From the NCBI RefSeq assembly GCF_038502225.1, contig NW_027196465.1, forward strand, positions 1-64,000: a stretch of DNA of 64,000 nt, given 5' to 3'. This document shows, in pieces, positions 45,407-57,200 of the stretch. Source of the stretch: Cherax quadricarinatus (taxonomy: Eukaryota; Arthropoda; Malacostraca; Decapoda; Parastacidae). Below the pieces are notes generated by a model that had not been told where the DNA came from, did not search any database, and was given only the letters and a program-made list of their open reading frames with translations. Made by a program: the position numbers and the translations under genes. Numbering within the stretch: the first letter of the stretch is position 1; every line of letters begins with the position of its first letter.

Positions 45407-46709
45407 GTTGTGAAAATATTACTGCACCCAGTCAACACCAGGGGGTAGCAGCAGCACACGTCCTCTCTACTCAAGGGATGAGAGACGAATGGACAGTCTG
45501 TACTGAATTAACCAGTGGAGCTGTAACGGGACCGTCTATGGAGTTACTTTTGTCAGCAATAATCAGAGAAACCTACGGCATAGCTAATGAAGAGATTTGT
45601 GGACTTGCATTGAATGGCACGAAGAGAATATTTCTTAAATTCAACTCGGCGAGTGTGTACGAGGCTGTGGTGAACAAGTTCCAGGAAGTCGCCATACCTG
45701 TGAATCATGTTGTGACGGTGAGGATGCATGATGTATCAAGTTATTATACTTGGATGAAGATCAGGAATGTGCCATTCGAGGCGGATGCATCGGACGTACA
45801 GTTTGCCTTGAGTAAATACAGGACGATAAACACGGTCGCTGCAGGAAGGTGGTCAGCTGGTCCATATATGGGGATACCTGAGGGTACGTACTCTGTGAAG
45901 ATGACGATACGACATCCTATAGCGTCGTATGTGGTGATGGACGACTTCAGAACTCAGGTATTTGTGACATACGCAGGGCAGCAATGCACTTGTCGTTTGT
46001 GTGGGTCGTATGACCACCTGGCAGTGCAATGTGGTAGAGGACGTGGAGACAAAGACCGGCAACAACGAAGAGACGTTGAGGAGAGGAGAGTGGATCAAGA
46101 GCAGCCGTTTTCGACACCGCCTCCGCAGAGTGTGTCATGGAGTGAGGAGGTTGAGAGAGAAGAGAAGATAGAAGGTGCTACGAGTGGGGGGGACTCCCCT
46201 TCCTTGGATGTGGTTCAAATGCTGGAGGAGATCATCGCGGAAGTGAATGGCAGCAAGGAGGAAACATCGATAATGACGACGTTTGTGGAAATTTTGGGCA
46301 ACAAGAGCCCTTGTCAGGAAGATGGCACGGACCTGGATCTTGGGTCTACTGTAGAGGACGGCGGGGCGAAGATAGTTCGTCCTAAGATGTGTGACAAGGC
46401 TGCCTTGTCGGTGAGAATGGTGGAGGTAGAGGTTCATCATGGTGATGAGCAGGATGACGGGATGCAGGTCGAAGGTGCAACGCGAAAGCGCGAAGCAGCG
46501 CTTTATGATTCAGATGAAGTGCTTATGCCCGCACAACGTTCAGGGAAGAAAACATGGGCGGATGTCATGCAGAGGGGTTCTAAAGGCACTCAGGGACAGG
46601 GGTTGGGTAAGAGTGCACAAAAGGGGGGTAGGGATAGGGGTGCAATGAGGCGATCAGGTGACAAAACGGTAGTGTCAAGAGGGAAACTCACTGTGTCGGT
46701 TTTAAGTGC

Positions 46710-46972
46710 TTGACACTGAACATCAATTGTTTAAGGTCACAGAGAAAGTGTGAGTGGTTTAGCGAGTTTTTGGTGCGTCATGGTGTTGACGTTGTGTTCT
46801 TGCAGGAGCACAATTATAGACATGGTTATGAGTTGAAGGTGGATGGATATAAGGTGTATGTTGAGCATGCAGTCAGATTGAAAGGAGGTGTGGCTATCTT
46901 GGTAAAGGAAACTAGCCCGTTGGTTGTCAGGCATTGTGAAGGGGGGGAGGGGAGGATGATACTTGTGGGTTG
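46710..46972 (+). pseudogene. Copy G ORF2, endonuclease N-terminus
   Basis: First 87 codons of ORF2 (LTLNINCLRS, LQEHNYRHG, KGGVAILVKETSP), truncated by copy H. There is no ATG at the fold's start: the codon overlapping the ORF1 stop is TTG. Confidence 0.8.
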
Positions 46973-46982
46973 ATTTTTTTTT

Positions 46983-48181
46983 TATATTTTATTTAAAAGA
47001 CATACATAGTACATAAAAATAAACGACAAATTACATAGTGAAAACAGTGATGAAAAATTCTGCATAGTACATGTACTTTCCAATTAACATATTACATCTG
47101 AAAGACACAAATCTGTACAGTAAACAATGACCACTCCAATCCTTGAAGTAATGACATTATGTCTGGAACACTAAATCTAACCTAATGACTCCTTGGCAAG
47201 TACATCTCATTCATGATTGTACATCCTGCCACGGAATGTACCCCTTACATTGTACATCCTGCCACGGAATGTACCCCTTACATTGTACATCCTGCCATGG
47301 AATGTACCCCTTACATTGTACATCCTGCCATGGAATATACCCCTTACATTCTGAAAACACTACCCCCCCCCCTTTTTTGCGTGTCAAGCCACCTGACACA
47401 TAGCAATCTTTATATGTAACTGTATATTGTATGAAATGCTTGCATTATTCCATACTGAACAACATGATACGTTCAGTATAACTCAATGTATTGAGATAAT
47501 ATAAAATTCAACTCTACATGATTCATGTACAATGTATATCTACTAGACTCCCAAACATATCACCTTCTCGAGGAAGGTATAAATATATACATATGTTGCA
47601 TACACTTTACAACACAACTAGTAAAACAAAAGAAAAACCTAATCCTATGTCATCCATCAAATACCCTATAATATATGTCAACTCAAAGGTAACCTAAAAC
47701 TACGGGCTCTATAGAGCTCCCATGAAAAAAAAATATGTAATTAGAACACAGGATGAGTCAAGCTTTCTAAAAATATTTCACCCATATCATTTAAAACCAC
47801 TACTAAGATGTAAGTCTTTTAGTATAATACATAACAGTGCATGACCTTCAGACGTCGATAAATACTGATGCCTTCCTACCACACTCAACACTTCATGTTT
47901 ATATATAGATTTCGCATTCACACAGTGCACCCACATTGTCATTTCATTACACACATACCAATAATTTCGTTTCAGATATATAATATTCCATCACACTACG
48001 ACATCTGTTGTCCTTTGTCAATTACATAATTAATAATTAAATTGAAGAACTTGTATGGTTCACAACACACAACCCGCTCATCACACAGTCAAAGCACTTA
48101 TGTCTCAGTACTATATTCATTCTCTTCCACACTAAACCCTTTCACACTGTCCTTATCGGGAAGCCAGCCCGCCGCTACCCC
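46983..48181 (-). other. 3' UTR of copy H
   Basis: 1.2 kb AT-rich noncoding tail containing the four-unit 33 bp minisatellite. Nothing else was recognised. Confidence 0.65.
47218..47349. repeat. 33 bp minisatellite, four units
   Basis: Four head-to-tail units starting at 47218, 47251, 47284 and 47317. Each has GTACAT and ATGTAC arms that can pair around TCCTGCCACGG/TGG. Units differ by one or two bases. An apparent 11-residue repeated peptide in this stretch is a by-product of 33 being divisible by three. Confidence 0.9.
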
Positions 48182-51100
48182 TTACATTGCACGTAAATCC
48201 CATAAATCCCTCAACCTAAAACTCCGATAGCCCTCAGTAAAAGCATTCTCCCAACTCCCTCCATAAATTTCCCTATTACGACACTTAGTTCTGTAAAATG
48301 TCGCAGCTAACACCTTTATCCTTTCACCCACGACCACCTCCCTCATGGCCCATGACGTATAAATAAAATCCGTGACCAAATACGCCACTGCATTCCCCAC
48401 CATCTTACTCACCCCACCTATATCCAAACTTAAAGCCTGCAACACCTGCAACCCTCCCCCACCCACTAACCTAAACACCTTTCCTAACCAGACCCACACA
48501 ACTTCTATACAGTCACAAAAATATACCGCATGCAAAATTGTCTCCATGCTTCCACATGCTCTACATTCCCCTCCCTCCCTTATCTTCCTATTGAACAGAA
48601 CAACCCCAGATGGCAAAATCCCATGTAAAAATCTAAACATTACTTCCCGAAGACCCGGTTTTACACGTAATTGTTTTAGATGCGTCCATATTTCGTTCCA
48701 CGCATACATCGGGTATGCCCCTTCAAAAGCAGCCACCACTGACCTACCTTCCACTCCTTCGAGGACCCGCAATTTAACACACGACGGGTCCCTCACTGTC
48801 ATTGAAAACCTCAACATGGCCTCACCGACTATTAAATCCCTACCCCTCACCACCATTGCATATCCTTATGTACTCTCACAAGTACACCTCCCCTCCTGCC
48901 CCCCTCTCTTATAAAACTTCGTTTTAGGTACACGCTCATACTCCTTTTATCCAGAGGTATAAGCCCCAGCCCTCCCCGGCTGACCGGAAGTGTTAACACC
49001 ATTCTACTTAACCATTCACAGCCCGATCCCCATATAAACCTAAAAATCCCATGTTGTAAACATTTCACCTCATGTCGCATCAGTGGGTACATGACAACGA
49101 CATGCCATAAGTTGCTGTACAATAGCACGTTCCTCACTATTACTCTTTGATGCAGTGTTAGTTGAGCCGCCCTCAAACCACCAAGTCTTTTCAATACTCC
49201 ATCCACTATTTGCACCGAATTCACCTCTTGAGCCACCCGTGTATTTCTCACATAAATTATTCCACATATAAACAGTTGATCCACCACCTTCCACTCACCC
49301 CCTGCCACCTCATCCCCATGTGTACTGTCCCTTAGGTCTAGAAACTTAGTCTTCTCAACATTAATTTTCATCCCTGAAGCCTCCCCAAACACATCCACCA
49401 CCTTACCCACCCTAAGCAAGTCCCTATTACCTCTCACCAAAACAGTCGTGTCATCCACATAACCTACGATACCAGCCCCCCCTCCCCCCGGTCATTATCC
49501 TCCCCACCTCCTGCAACACACCTCCGAATGGCCCTATAAAATGGATCCTGTATACATGCAAACAATATTTGCGATAATGGGCAACCTTGGAGCAGTCCCC
49601 GTCGCATCTGTATTTTAACTCCTAGCCTCCCGTTAACCTGCACTCTCATCGACGCCCCCTGATACAATAATTTTGCCCAAGATATTATTTCTACCCCAAA
49701 ACCTTGCCAACGCATGAACCTCCATAATGCTCCCCTTTTCACACTATCTTAAGCAGCCTTCCAATCTAATGCCAATACACCTCCATCACCCACCTCCCCC
49801 TGTTTCTCCATAAATTCTCGAATCATGCCATGCCCTTCATACATTGACCTTCCTGGCACCCCATATTGCCCCCTATCAATTACCTTGCCTATCACCCTCT
49901 TGATTCTGTTCCCTAATATTCTCGCGAACAACTTATAATCTCAACACATAAGCGAAAGTGCCCGATATTCCATTACCGTTGACTGCTCCCCTTTCGGTAC
50001 CAACACCACAATGGCCGTCCGTTGCTGCTCTCCCATTACCTCAGCTGCCTTAAGTATGTTAAACAGCCTTACTGAAAAACCTCTCAGAACCCCCCAATTC
50101 TTTACATAGAAATCATTTGGCAGCCCAACTATACCTGGCGCCTTTCAAAAGCTCACTCCTGACAACGCCTGCCAAATCTCACACTCCGTAATCGGCCCAC
50201 CTAATGCCACCCGATCTTGACCATCAAGCTCACACTGCACATACCCTCCCATTTCCCCCAATGCCATTTCACGGATGCCCACACTTTGCGTATATGACTT
50301 AAACCAAGCATCTACATATCCACTCATACCCTCTGTCGTTACCAATGCTTGACCCTCTCTATACCCTTCCATCCCTACATGTACGTTTAACCCCATCATC
50401 TCCGTCGTTACTCTCCTCTTTCTCTGGCCCCTTAACATGCAAGCTGACGGCCGATCACCCCATAGCACTTCTTCCAATCCTCCCATAATTCGCGCACCAT
50501 CAAAATGCTCATTTTGCTCATATTAGGGTATTGACCCTAATACTCTCCTTTAAACCCTCAATGTCCTGCACTGGATAGCTTGCTCCTCCTTGTGCATAAC
50601 AGTCACGCAGCTGCCCTTCAAGATATCTTTGAAACCCATACTTTAACCGATTATATTCCCTCCCACGACAAATATAATATTCTCTGATACGATTTTTAGC
50701 CACCGAATCCCAACAATTTACCAGTTCATCATCCCCCGGTGCCTCATCCACCAAGCGTTCCCAAAATTGCACAAAAGACTGTCGACATTCCTCACCCTGC
50801 AAAAGCTTCACATTTAACTTCCAATAACTTTGACCCCTTCTAGGCAATCCCTCCCATTCTAGGTCCACCATTACTCCTCTGTGATCCGAGAAAACCGCGT
50901 CCACCACACGCACTCTGCTCACTATTACTGTTCAGAGCACACACAAGCGATCCAATCTAGCTGCATATCCACATCTAACAAAAGTATGTTCTACAACCCC
51001 CCCTCAACGTCCATTAACCCTACCCCATTTAATAATTCCTCCAAAATCCCCGAACGATACCCTGTCCCTCTAGGTTCCACGTCCTTAAGTCTTATCACAA

Positions 51101-51225
51101 TTCCAATCACTACCAATTACAGCTACAACCAGAAAAGCATGCAAATAATGTACTAGGACATCCTTCACAAATTTATTCTTAATCTGCACATCTCCCTCTG
51201 CCGGACCATACACACACACCAAACT
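48182..51225 (-). pseudogene. Copy H ORF2, RT and C-terminus (broken)
   Basis: Pieces at 50518-50922 (VFSDHRGVMVDLEW), 50145-50486, 49749-49931 (GVPGRSMYEGHG, LALDWKAA; motif A then cut by a TAA at 49749), 49464-49742 (RRGLLQGCPLSQILF), 48847-49458 (DDTTVLV, HQRVIV, GSGCEWLSR) and 48182-48856 (CRACGSMETILHAVYFC knuckle). A filler of ATTAGGGTATTGACCCTAAT near 50522-50541 replaces family sequence. Many lesions, so probably older than J and K. Confidence 0.8.
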
Positions 51226-51938
51226 CATCTGTACCCTACCCCACCACCATCTGCATGAATCACCCTCCCCTCCCCACCCTCACAACGCCTCACAACGAAT
51301 GGGCTAGTTTCCCTTACCAGGATGGCAACTCCTCCTTTCAAACTTATCGCATGCTCCACATACACATTATACCCATTCACCTTCAACTCATAGCCTGGTC
51401 TGTAGTTGTGTTCCTGCACAAACACCACATCAATACTATTACGCACCAAATATTCACTAAACCCTGGTACTGTCTTGTCACCAGATCGTTTCGTGACACC
51501 TCGGTCTCTTCCCCCCCCTCCTTTAGAAACGCTCTTAACCAACTCCTGCCCCTTAGGGCTGCTGTGTCCTCTCTGCGTAACTTCCGCCCAGGACGTTTTG
51601 CCAGCACGCTGAGCAGGCGTGAGCACGTCCTCAGAGTCAGATAGCACAGCAGTGCGCTTCCGTGATGCTCCCTCTGCTTGCATCATGCCGTCTGTTACAG
51701 TGTCCCGGTGGACCTCCACCTCCACCGCTTGCATCAAGACATTCTTATCACACTGCGCCGACCGCATATCCTGTTCCACGCCCTGATCCACAGCAGGCCC
51801 AAGAACTAGGTCTGGACTCCCAACCTTCCCAATACTCTTGTCAGCAAATAACACATTTAAAGCCATGGCTAATAAGTCTTCCACATCGCTATCACTCGCA
51901 TTCGGGGTGTTCTCTTCCAACACCTGAGCTGCGTTCAA
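51225..51938 (-). pseudogene. Copy H ORF1 tail fused to endonuclease by deletion
   Basis: 237-residue frame joining the acidic ORF1 tail (LTPAQRAGKTSWAEVTQ, KRSGDKT) directly to the endonuclease (VPGFSEYLVRNSIDVVFVQE). A deletion of roughly 75 bp removes the ORF1 stop, the ORF2 start region and the first endonuclease strand with its catalytic Asn. Confidence 0.8.
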
Positions 51939-52670
51939 TGAAGGGGTGTCCCCCCCTCGTCACACCTGCTGACTCCTTCTCCTCCACTTTCTCGACCTCC
52001 TCACTCCAGGACCCACCTTGTGTAGGCAGAGTCACATAAGGCAAATCTTGCTCCTCACCCTTCTCTGCTGCTTTATGTCGTTGCCGTTGTTCCATGTTGC
52101 CATGCCTCCTTCCACACATAGCCGCTAGGTGATCATATGACCCACACAACCTACAAGTCCGGCGTTGCCCAGCGTATGTCACAAACACCTGGGTCCGAAA
52201 TTCTGGAAACACTACATACGATGGAATAGGGTAACGTAATGTCATCTTCAAAGAATTCATTCCTTCGGGTATCCCTTCATATGGCCCAGTAGCTCACTTC
52301 CCAACAGTGGCCATATGTACTGTACCATATTTACCCATCGCAAGACATCCGCCTCGAAAGGCACATTTCTAATCTTAACCCATGAGTAATGGCGAGAAAC
52401 GTCGTGAAGTCGCACGGTCACAGCGGTGTTAACTGTCAAAGTAACCTCCTGGTACTTGTCCACCACTGCCTCATACACACTTGCCATGTTAAACTTGACA
52501 AAGATCCTCGTCGTGCCATTCAGTGCTACTCCACATATCTCCTCGTTAGCAATACCATATGTATATCATATGATTGCAGGTAGTAGCAGGCCCATAGAAG
52601 TTCCTGTCACAGTCCCACGGATAAGCTCAACACAGACTGTGTTTATGCGTCTCCGGCTCGCCTGAGCCAT
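51892..52670 (-). pseudogene. Copy H ORF1, N-terminal part
   Basis: ATG at 52668-52670 (MAQASRRR). Frames 52257-52487 (SWVKIRNVPFEAD, then off-frame) and 51892-52260 (MTLRYPIPSYVV, VTYAGQRRTCRLCGSYDHLAAMC). At least two frame changes and a lost segment at about 52345 are visible. Confidence 0.78.
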
Positions 52671-52753
52671 GCTGTGAAAATATAACTGCCACTAATCAAC
52701 GCCAGGGGTAGCAGCAGCGAACGTCCTCACTACTCAAAGGTTGGGAGACGAAT

Positions 52754-53990
52754 GGTGCTTGTGCTGAGGATTTTAACCCCAATTAGGATATTTCTTTCAG
52801 TAACACGATCTCTGATGCTTGGAATATCAAGTTCTTTTTTCATATTTAAAATTTTGGCAGTACGAGGGCATCCTAAAATGATCCTCATTGCTTCGTTCTG
52901 CAGTTTTTCCAGCCCTCCAAGCTTCCAGTCAGACATAAGAGCAAGTAGTGGCGCAGCATAATCAACCAATGATCTGATATAAGTAAGATACATCATTTTC
53001 ACAATTTTAACATTAACACCATACCTGGGGTGAAACCCAGCTTTCTAAGTGTTCTTAGTCTTTCTTTGTATTGGCGACAAAGTCTTGTTACAACAGGTCC
53101 AAGTAGTGGAACCTCAAAGCCTAGATACCTGTATCTGCTTATATATTCTAGAAGAGACTCATGCAATTTGATATGACGAACTGTGCCTCTCTGTCGAGGA
53201 GGACGCCTATTGAGTATCTTTGTTTTATCAGTAGAGATTATCAACCACAGGTCCTAACACGAGGCTAGTACATGATTAAGAATGTTTTGGGTGTTGGAGA
53301 ATCCGGTGGTGTGAATCATTATATCATCAGCAAAACTAATCATATAATTATGGGGCTTACTAGGCATAGCATTAAGTAATGCATTAATTAGAATATTGAA
53401 CAGTGTGGGACTGAGCACACCTCCCTGTGGGGTTCCTAATTCAAAGTCTTTAGTTACACTTCTATGTCCCTGGAACAACACAGACGATTTTCTGTTGGAC
53501 AGGTAGCCTTTAATCTAGCGGAGAAGCCATCCTACAACATCCATTCTGGCAAGTTCACTAATGATTACATGTCGGTTGGCTACATCGAAAGCGGATTTAA
53601 GGTCAAGGAAGGTAGTGTATGAGCTGTCAGTGTGCAGGGTGAGAAAGGTGGCTATGCAATGATGCACGCTCCTTCCATGCATGAAACCATATAACCGGGG
53701 AGACAAAAATTGTTTGATTCTGTACATGAGACGATTAAGAATCATTCTCTCAAATGTTTTACACAAGCAGCTAGTAAGAGATATTGGGCGAAATGCATTT
53801 TGTTGATTGGGCTTAGGAATTGGAATGATGACGCTGTTGGTCCAAGATTGAGGGAGCTCCCCAGTTACATAGCTCATGTTATATAATTCAAGTAATGGAT
53901 TACCTGGTACTCGACACAGCAATCTGAATATGTTGTAAGTAATACCATCCTCACCAGGCGACGTGGAGTTGCCCTTAGTGCTGCATCAAG
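52754..53990 (-). pseudogene. LINE F RT and C-terminal region
   Basis: Frames 53515-53922 (FRPISLTSCLCKTFERMILN, GFMHGRSVHHC, motif A FLDLKSAFDVANR), 53254-53481 (motif B LGTPQGGVLSPTLFN, motif C ISFADDIMI), 52999-53244 (STDKTKIL, RYRYLGFEV) and 52730-53002 (LVDYAAPLL, LQNEAMRIILGCPRT). Stops and frameshifts lie between them. FADD-type RT of the Jockey/I group; exact clade not determined. Confidence 0.8.
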
Positions 53991-54212
53991 TTCATAATTA
54001 GTGAAAGGAATGTTGCATTATTATTATTATTATAATCAAAAAGAAGCGCTAAGCCACAAGGGCTATACAGCGCTGCAGGGTAGGGAAGGAAGCGAGGGTA
54101 TTGGATGGCAGAAGGGAGGAGGGATGATCAGTAGGTTACAGAAAACAGCGGGGCAGGGGATGGTACGGGGGTAGGGGGTAGCAAGAGATTGAAGTAGAAA
54201 GGGCTGAAGGTA

Positions 54213-57200
54213 TCAGAATTTGTGAAGTAAGTCAGTTGTTGTCAAAAAGTCAATGAGAGAGTCTGGATGAAAGGTGGGTCCATCAGCGAGAAGGGAAGGT
54301 AAAGAGAGAGCAGCAGAGCGAAGATGACGACGGAGGTAAATTCTGCGTGCTCGTTGATAAAGTGGGCAGTCCAACAGAATGTGGCTGACTGATAATGGAA
54401 CTTGGCAATTCTTACAGAGAGGAGCAGGGCGCCTCTCCATGAGATATCCATGAGTAAGATGAGTATGGCCAATGCGAAGACGGGAGAGAGTAGTCTCCCA
54501 ACCTCGAAACTGGTGATAAGAAGACGGCCAGTAACCTATACTCGGTTTAATAGATTGAAGTTTGTTGCCGAGCAAAGTAGACCAACGTTGTTGCCAACGG
54601 GTGTGAAGTTGGGAAGATATTGCAGCAAAATAGTCCGTAAATGGAATACCTTTACATGAAACTGGTAGGCCATGTACTGCTGACCGCGCAGCAGTGTGTG
54701 CCTGTTCATTGCCCTGTACGTCAACATGACCAGGGACCCAACAAAAAACAATATCTTTATGCTTGGTAAAGATGAGGCATAGCCAAAGTTGGATATGGAG
54801 GACTAAGGGGTGAGGTGTATCAAATTTCTGTATAGCTTGTAAAGCACTAAGGGAGTCTGAGACAACAACAAATGATGACACAGGCATAGATGCAATACGG
54901 ATAAGTGCTGTAAGGATGGCATATAATTCAGCAGTAAAAATACTAGCCGAAGATAGTAAATGCCCTTGTACGACACTGTCCGGAAACACTGCTGCGAATC
55001 CTATGCCGTCAGAAGACTTAGAGCCATCTGTGTACACAGCAATGGCATGAGAATGAGAGTGAAAGTGGTCAAGAAAATGAGAGCGGGAAGCGACCATAGA
55101 CAGTTGGGCTTTCGAGCAAGGGAGAGAGAAAGAACAGACTCGAACAGCTGGAACTTCCCAGGGGGGTAGGGAAAAGTGAGATGCTACATGTACATAGAAA
55201 GGTGGTAATTGAAGAGAAGACAAGAGCGAATGAAGGCGAAGAGAGAAGGGACGGAGTAAACAGGGGCGGCAAACAAATAAAGAATGTCTACTAATATCAG
55301 TGACCATTCTATAAATGAAAGGATTCCGGAGATCATGAGAGCGTACATAGTAGCGAAGGCAATGGGCATCACGGCGATCGGATAAGGATGGAACGTTCGC
55401 TTCTGCATAGAGGCTCTCGACAGGGGAAGAGCGAAAAGCACCAAGGCATAAATGTAATCCTTGGTGATGAATGGGGTTAAGGCTAGAGAGAGTAGCAGGA
55501 GATGCCGCTGAATAGATCTGGTCACCATAATCAAGTTTCGATAAGATAAGGGTGGAATGTAGGCGAAGGAGGGTTCGACGATCAGCTCCCCATGAAAGAT
55601 GAGCAAGGGTTTTAAGGAGGTTCAGCCGGCTGTGGCAAGTTGCCTTCAGAGAGGTAATGTGAGGTTTCCAGGATAACCTACGATCAAAGAGGAGGCCCAG
55701 AAACTTGACTGTATCACGTACAGGGATACGGGAGCCATAGAGGTACAAAGAATGATCGGAGATGACAGAGCGTCTAGTGAAAGTAATTTGGTGGGTTTTA
55801 GTGCTGGAAAATTTAAACCCACGTGTGGTGGCCCAATTGGAAACACTGTCGACTGCATGCTGGAGAGAAACTGTAATAAGGTGACAGTCAGCGCCTGCAC
55901 AGGCAATAGCGAAGTCATCAACATAGAGTGATGACCAAATATTTGATGGAAGACTAGAGGCCAAATCATTAATAGCAAGGAGAAAAAGTGTTGTGCTCAG
56001 AACACATCCCTGGGGGACACCTTCAGCTTGGATAAAGTCCGGGGAGAGCACATTATTAACCCGAACACGGAAATGCCTGTCAGTTAAAAAGTTCTTAAGG
56101 AAGGATGGTAGATTGCCTTGAAGGCCTAAGGAGTGGGCTTGGGCTAAAATATTATACCTCCAAGTTGTGTCATATGCCTTCTCAAGGTCAAAAAATATGG
56201 CAATAACTGAGTGGTTATTCGCAAAGGCATTACGAACATACGTATCCAAGCGTAGTAAGGGGTCTATGGTAGAACATCCCTTACGAAAGCCATATTGACG
56301 AGTGGAGAGACTGTTGTGTGTCTCTAAATACCACACTAAACGTCTATTTACTAGGCGTTCCATCACTTTGCAAACTGCACTGGTAAGAGCAATGGGATGA
56401 TAGTGGGAGGTTTCATGTCCCGTAGTGCCTGGTTTGCGGAAAGGGAGAACAATGGCGGATTTCCACAGCTATGGAAGAACTCCTTGTGACAAAATAAGAT
56501 TGTAAAGGCGTAATAGGACTGCAAGGGCTGACTGATGTAAATGTTGTAGCATACGAATATGGATGTCGTCGGGCCCAGCTGCCGATGATCGGCAAGCTGA
56601 GAGTGTTGCCTCCAGTTCTTGAAGTGTAAAAGGCACATTATACTGTTCTTCTCTGAGAGAAGAAAAGTCCAAGGGTGCTAACTCTCTGGCAGACTTTGAG
56701 GAAAGAAATGAGGGGCATAGATGGAGTCCCTGAGAAATACGGACCAGATGATTGCCAATTTCATTGGCAACATCTAGTGGGTTTGCTATATCAACACCGG
56801 CAACCCGTAGAACAGGAGCCGGGTCAGGAGAATATTTACCACTCAGTTTTCGTACTTTTTTCCAGACTGCACTCATAGAGGAAGCAGAGGTGATTGTGGA
56901 GACATAATCTCGCCAGCAAGTGCGTTTAGCGTCACGGATGACACGGCGAGCGATCACACGCTTCTGCTTAAATTCAAGAAGTCTCTCTGTGGTTCTATTG
57001 TACCGGTACCTGCCCCATGCAGCGCGTTTCAAACGTACTGCACGAGCACAAGCAGGAGACCACCAAGGCACGCATTTCTGAGAATGCCTGCCCGAAGTTT
57101 GGGGTATAGAATGAGAAGCTGTGGTTAAAACGGAGGACGAGAAGAGGTGTAAAAGCTCATCGATGGACGACGAAGAAGGAACCTCTCTAAAAACAGTTAG

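Larger units (their letters stand above)
31993..45492 (-). mobile_element. Tx1-like LINE copy J (split by K, Penelope-like block and SINE)
   Basis: Minus-strand full-length copy: T-run tail at 31995, 3' UTR 31993-32180 and 38423-39388, ORF2, ORF1, and 5' terminus at 45490. Very similar to copy B, including the 77 bp SINE. Interrupted by K (ACAATAACT duplicated at 32172-32180 and 38423-38431) and by the Penelope-like block at 41885-43354. About 108 bp of ORF2 3' coding sequence is deleted at 39586 relative to B. Confidence 0.87.
31983..45502. repeat. Target-site duplication flanking copy J
   Basis: ACAGTCTGTA at 31983-31992 and 45493-45502 lies in copy G ORF1 and brackets copy J. Removing J joins G's ORF1 in frame. 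Confidence 0.85.
31953..46713 (+). pseudogene. Copy G ORF1 (open once J is removed)
   Basis: ATG at 31953 (MEQACRRWVNTVC); the frame is cut by J after codon 13 and resumes at 45493, running open to TGA 46711-46713, about 418 residues in all. It contains the RRM-like segment (TWMKIRNVPFEAD), the YAGQQCTCRLCGSYDHLAVQC CCHC knuckle and an acidic tail with AQRSGKKTWADV. No other lesion is visible, so before J arrived this ORF1 was intact; it is the best reference for the family. The stop overlaps the ORF2 start region (TTGA). Confidence 0.85.
31869..46972 (+). mobile_element. Tx1-like LINE copy G (5' half, split by J)
   Basis: Plus-strand copy beginning at the conserved 5' terminus ATTCGTCTCTCAACC. 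It is present as 31869-31992 and 45493-46972. The two parts join through the duplicated ACAGTCTGTA left by insertion of copy J. It ends inside the ORF2 endonuclease where copy H begins; the rest of G is absent. Confidence 0.85.
46973..52753 (-). mobile_element. Full-length Tx1-like LINE copy H (third sublineage)
   Basis: Minus-strand copy with T-run tail at 46974 and complete 5' terminus (element sense ATTCGTCTCCCAAC) at 52753. Its 3' UTR differs from B, J and K and contains a minisatellite. The left flank is copy G, the right flank LINE F. A clean TSD is not evident; only a CTTGTG-type match is shared (about 46961-46967 and 52758-52764). Confidence 0.83.

Noticed and set aside
47185..47403. 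Repeat protein with an 11-residue motif
   Set aside because: It is the translation of a 33 bp minisatellite in a LINE 3' UTR, and both strands and several frames are open.
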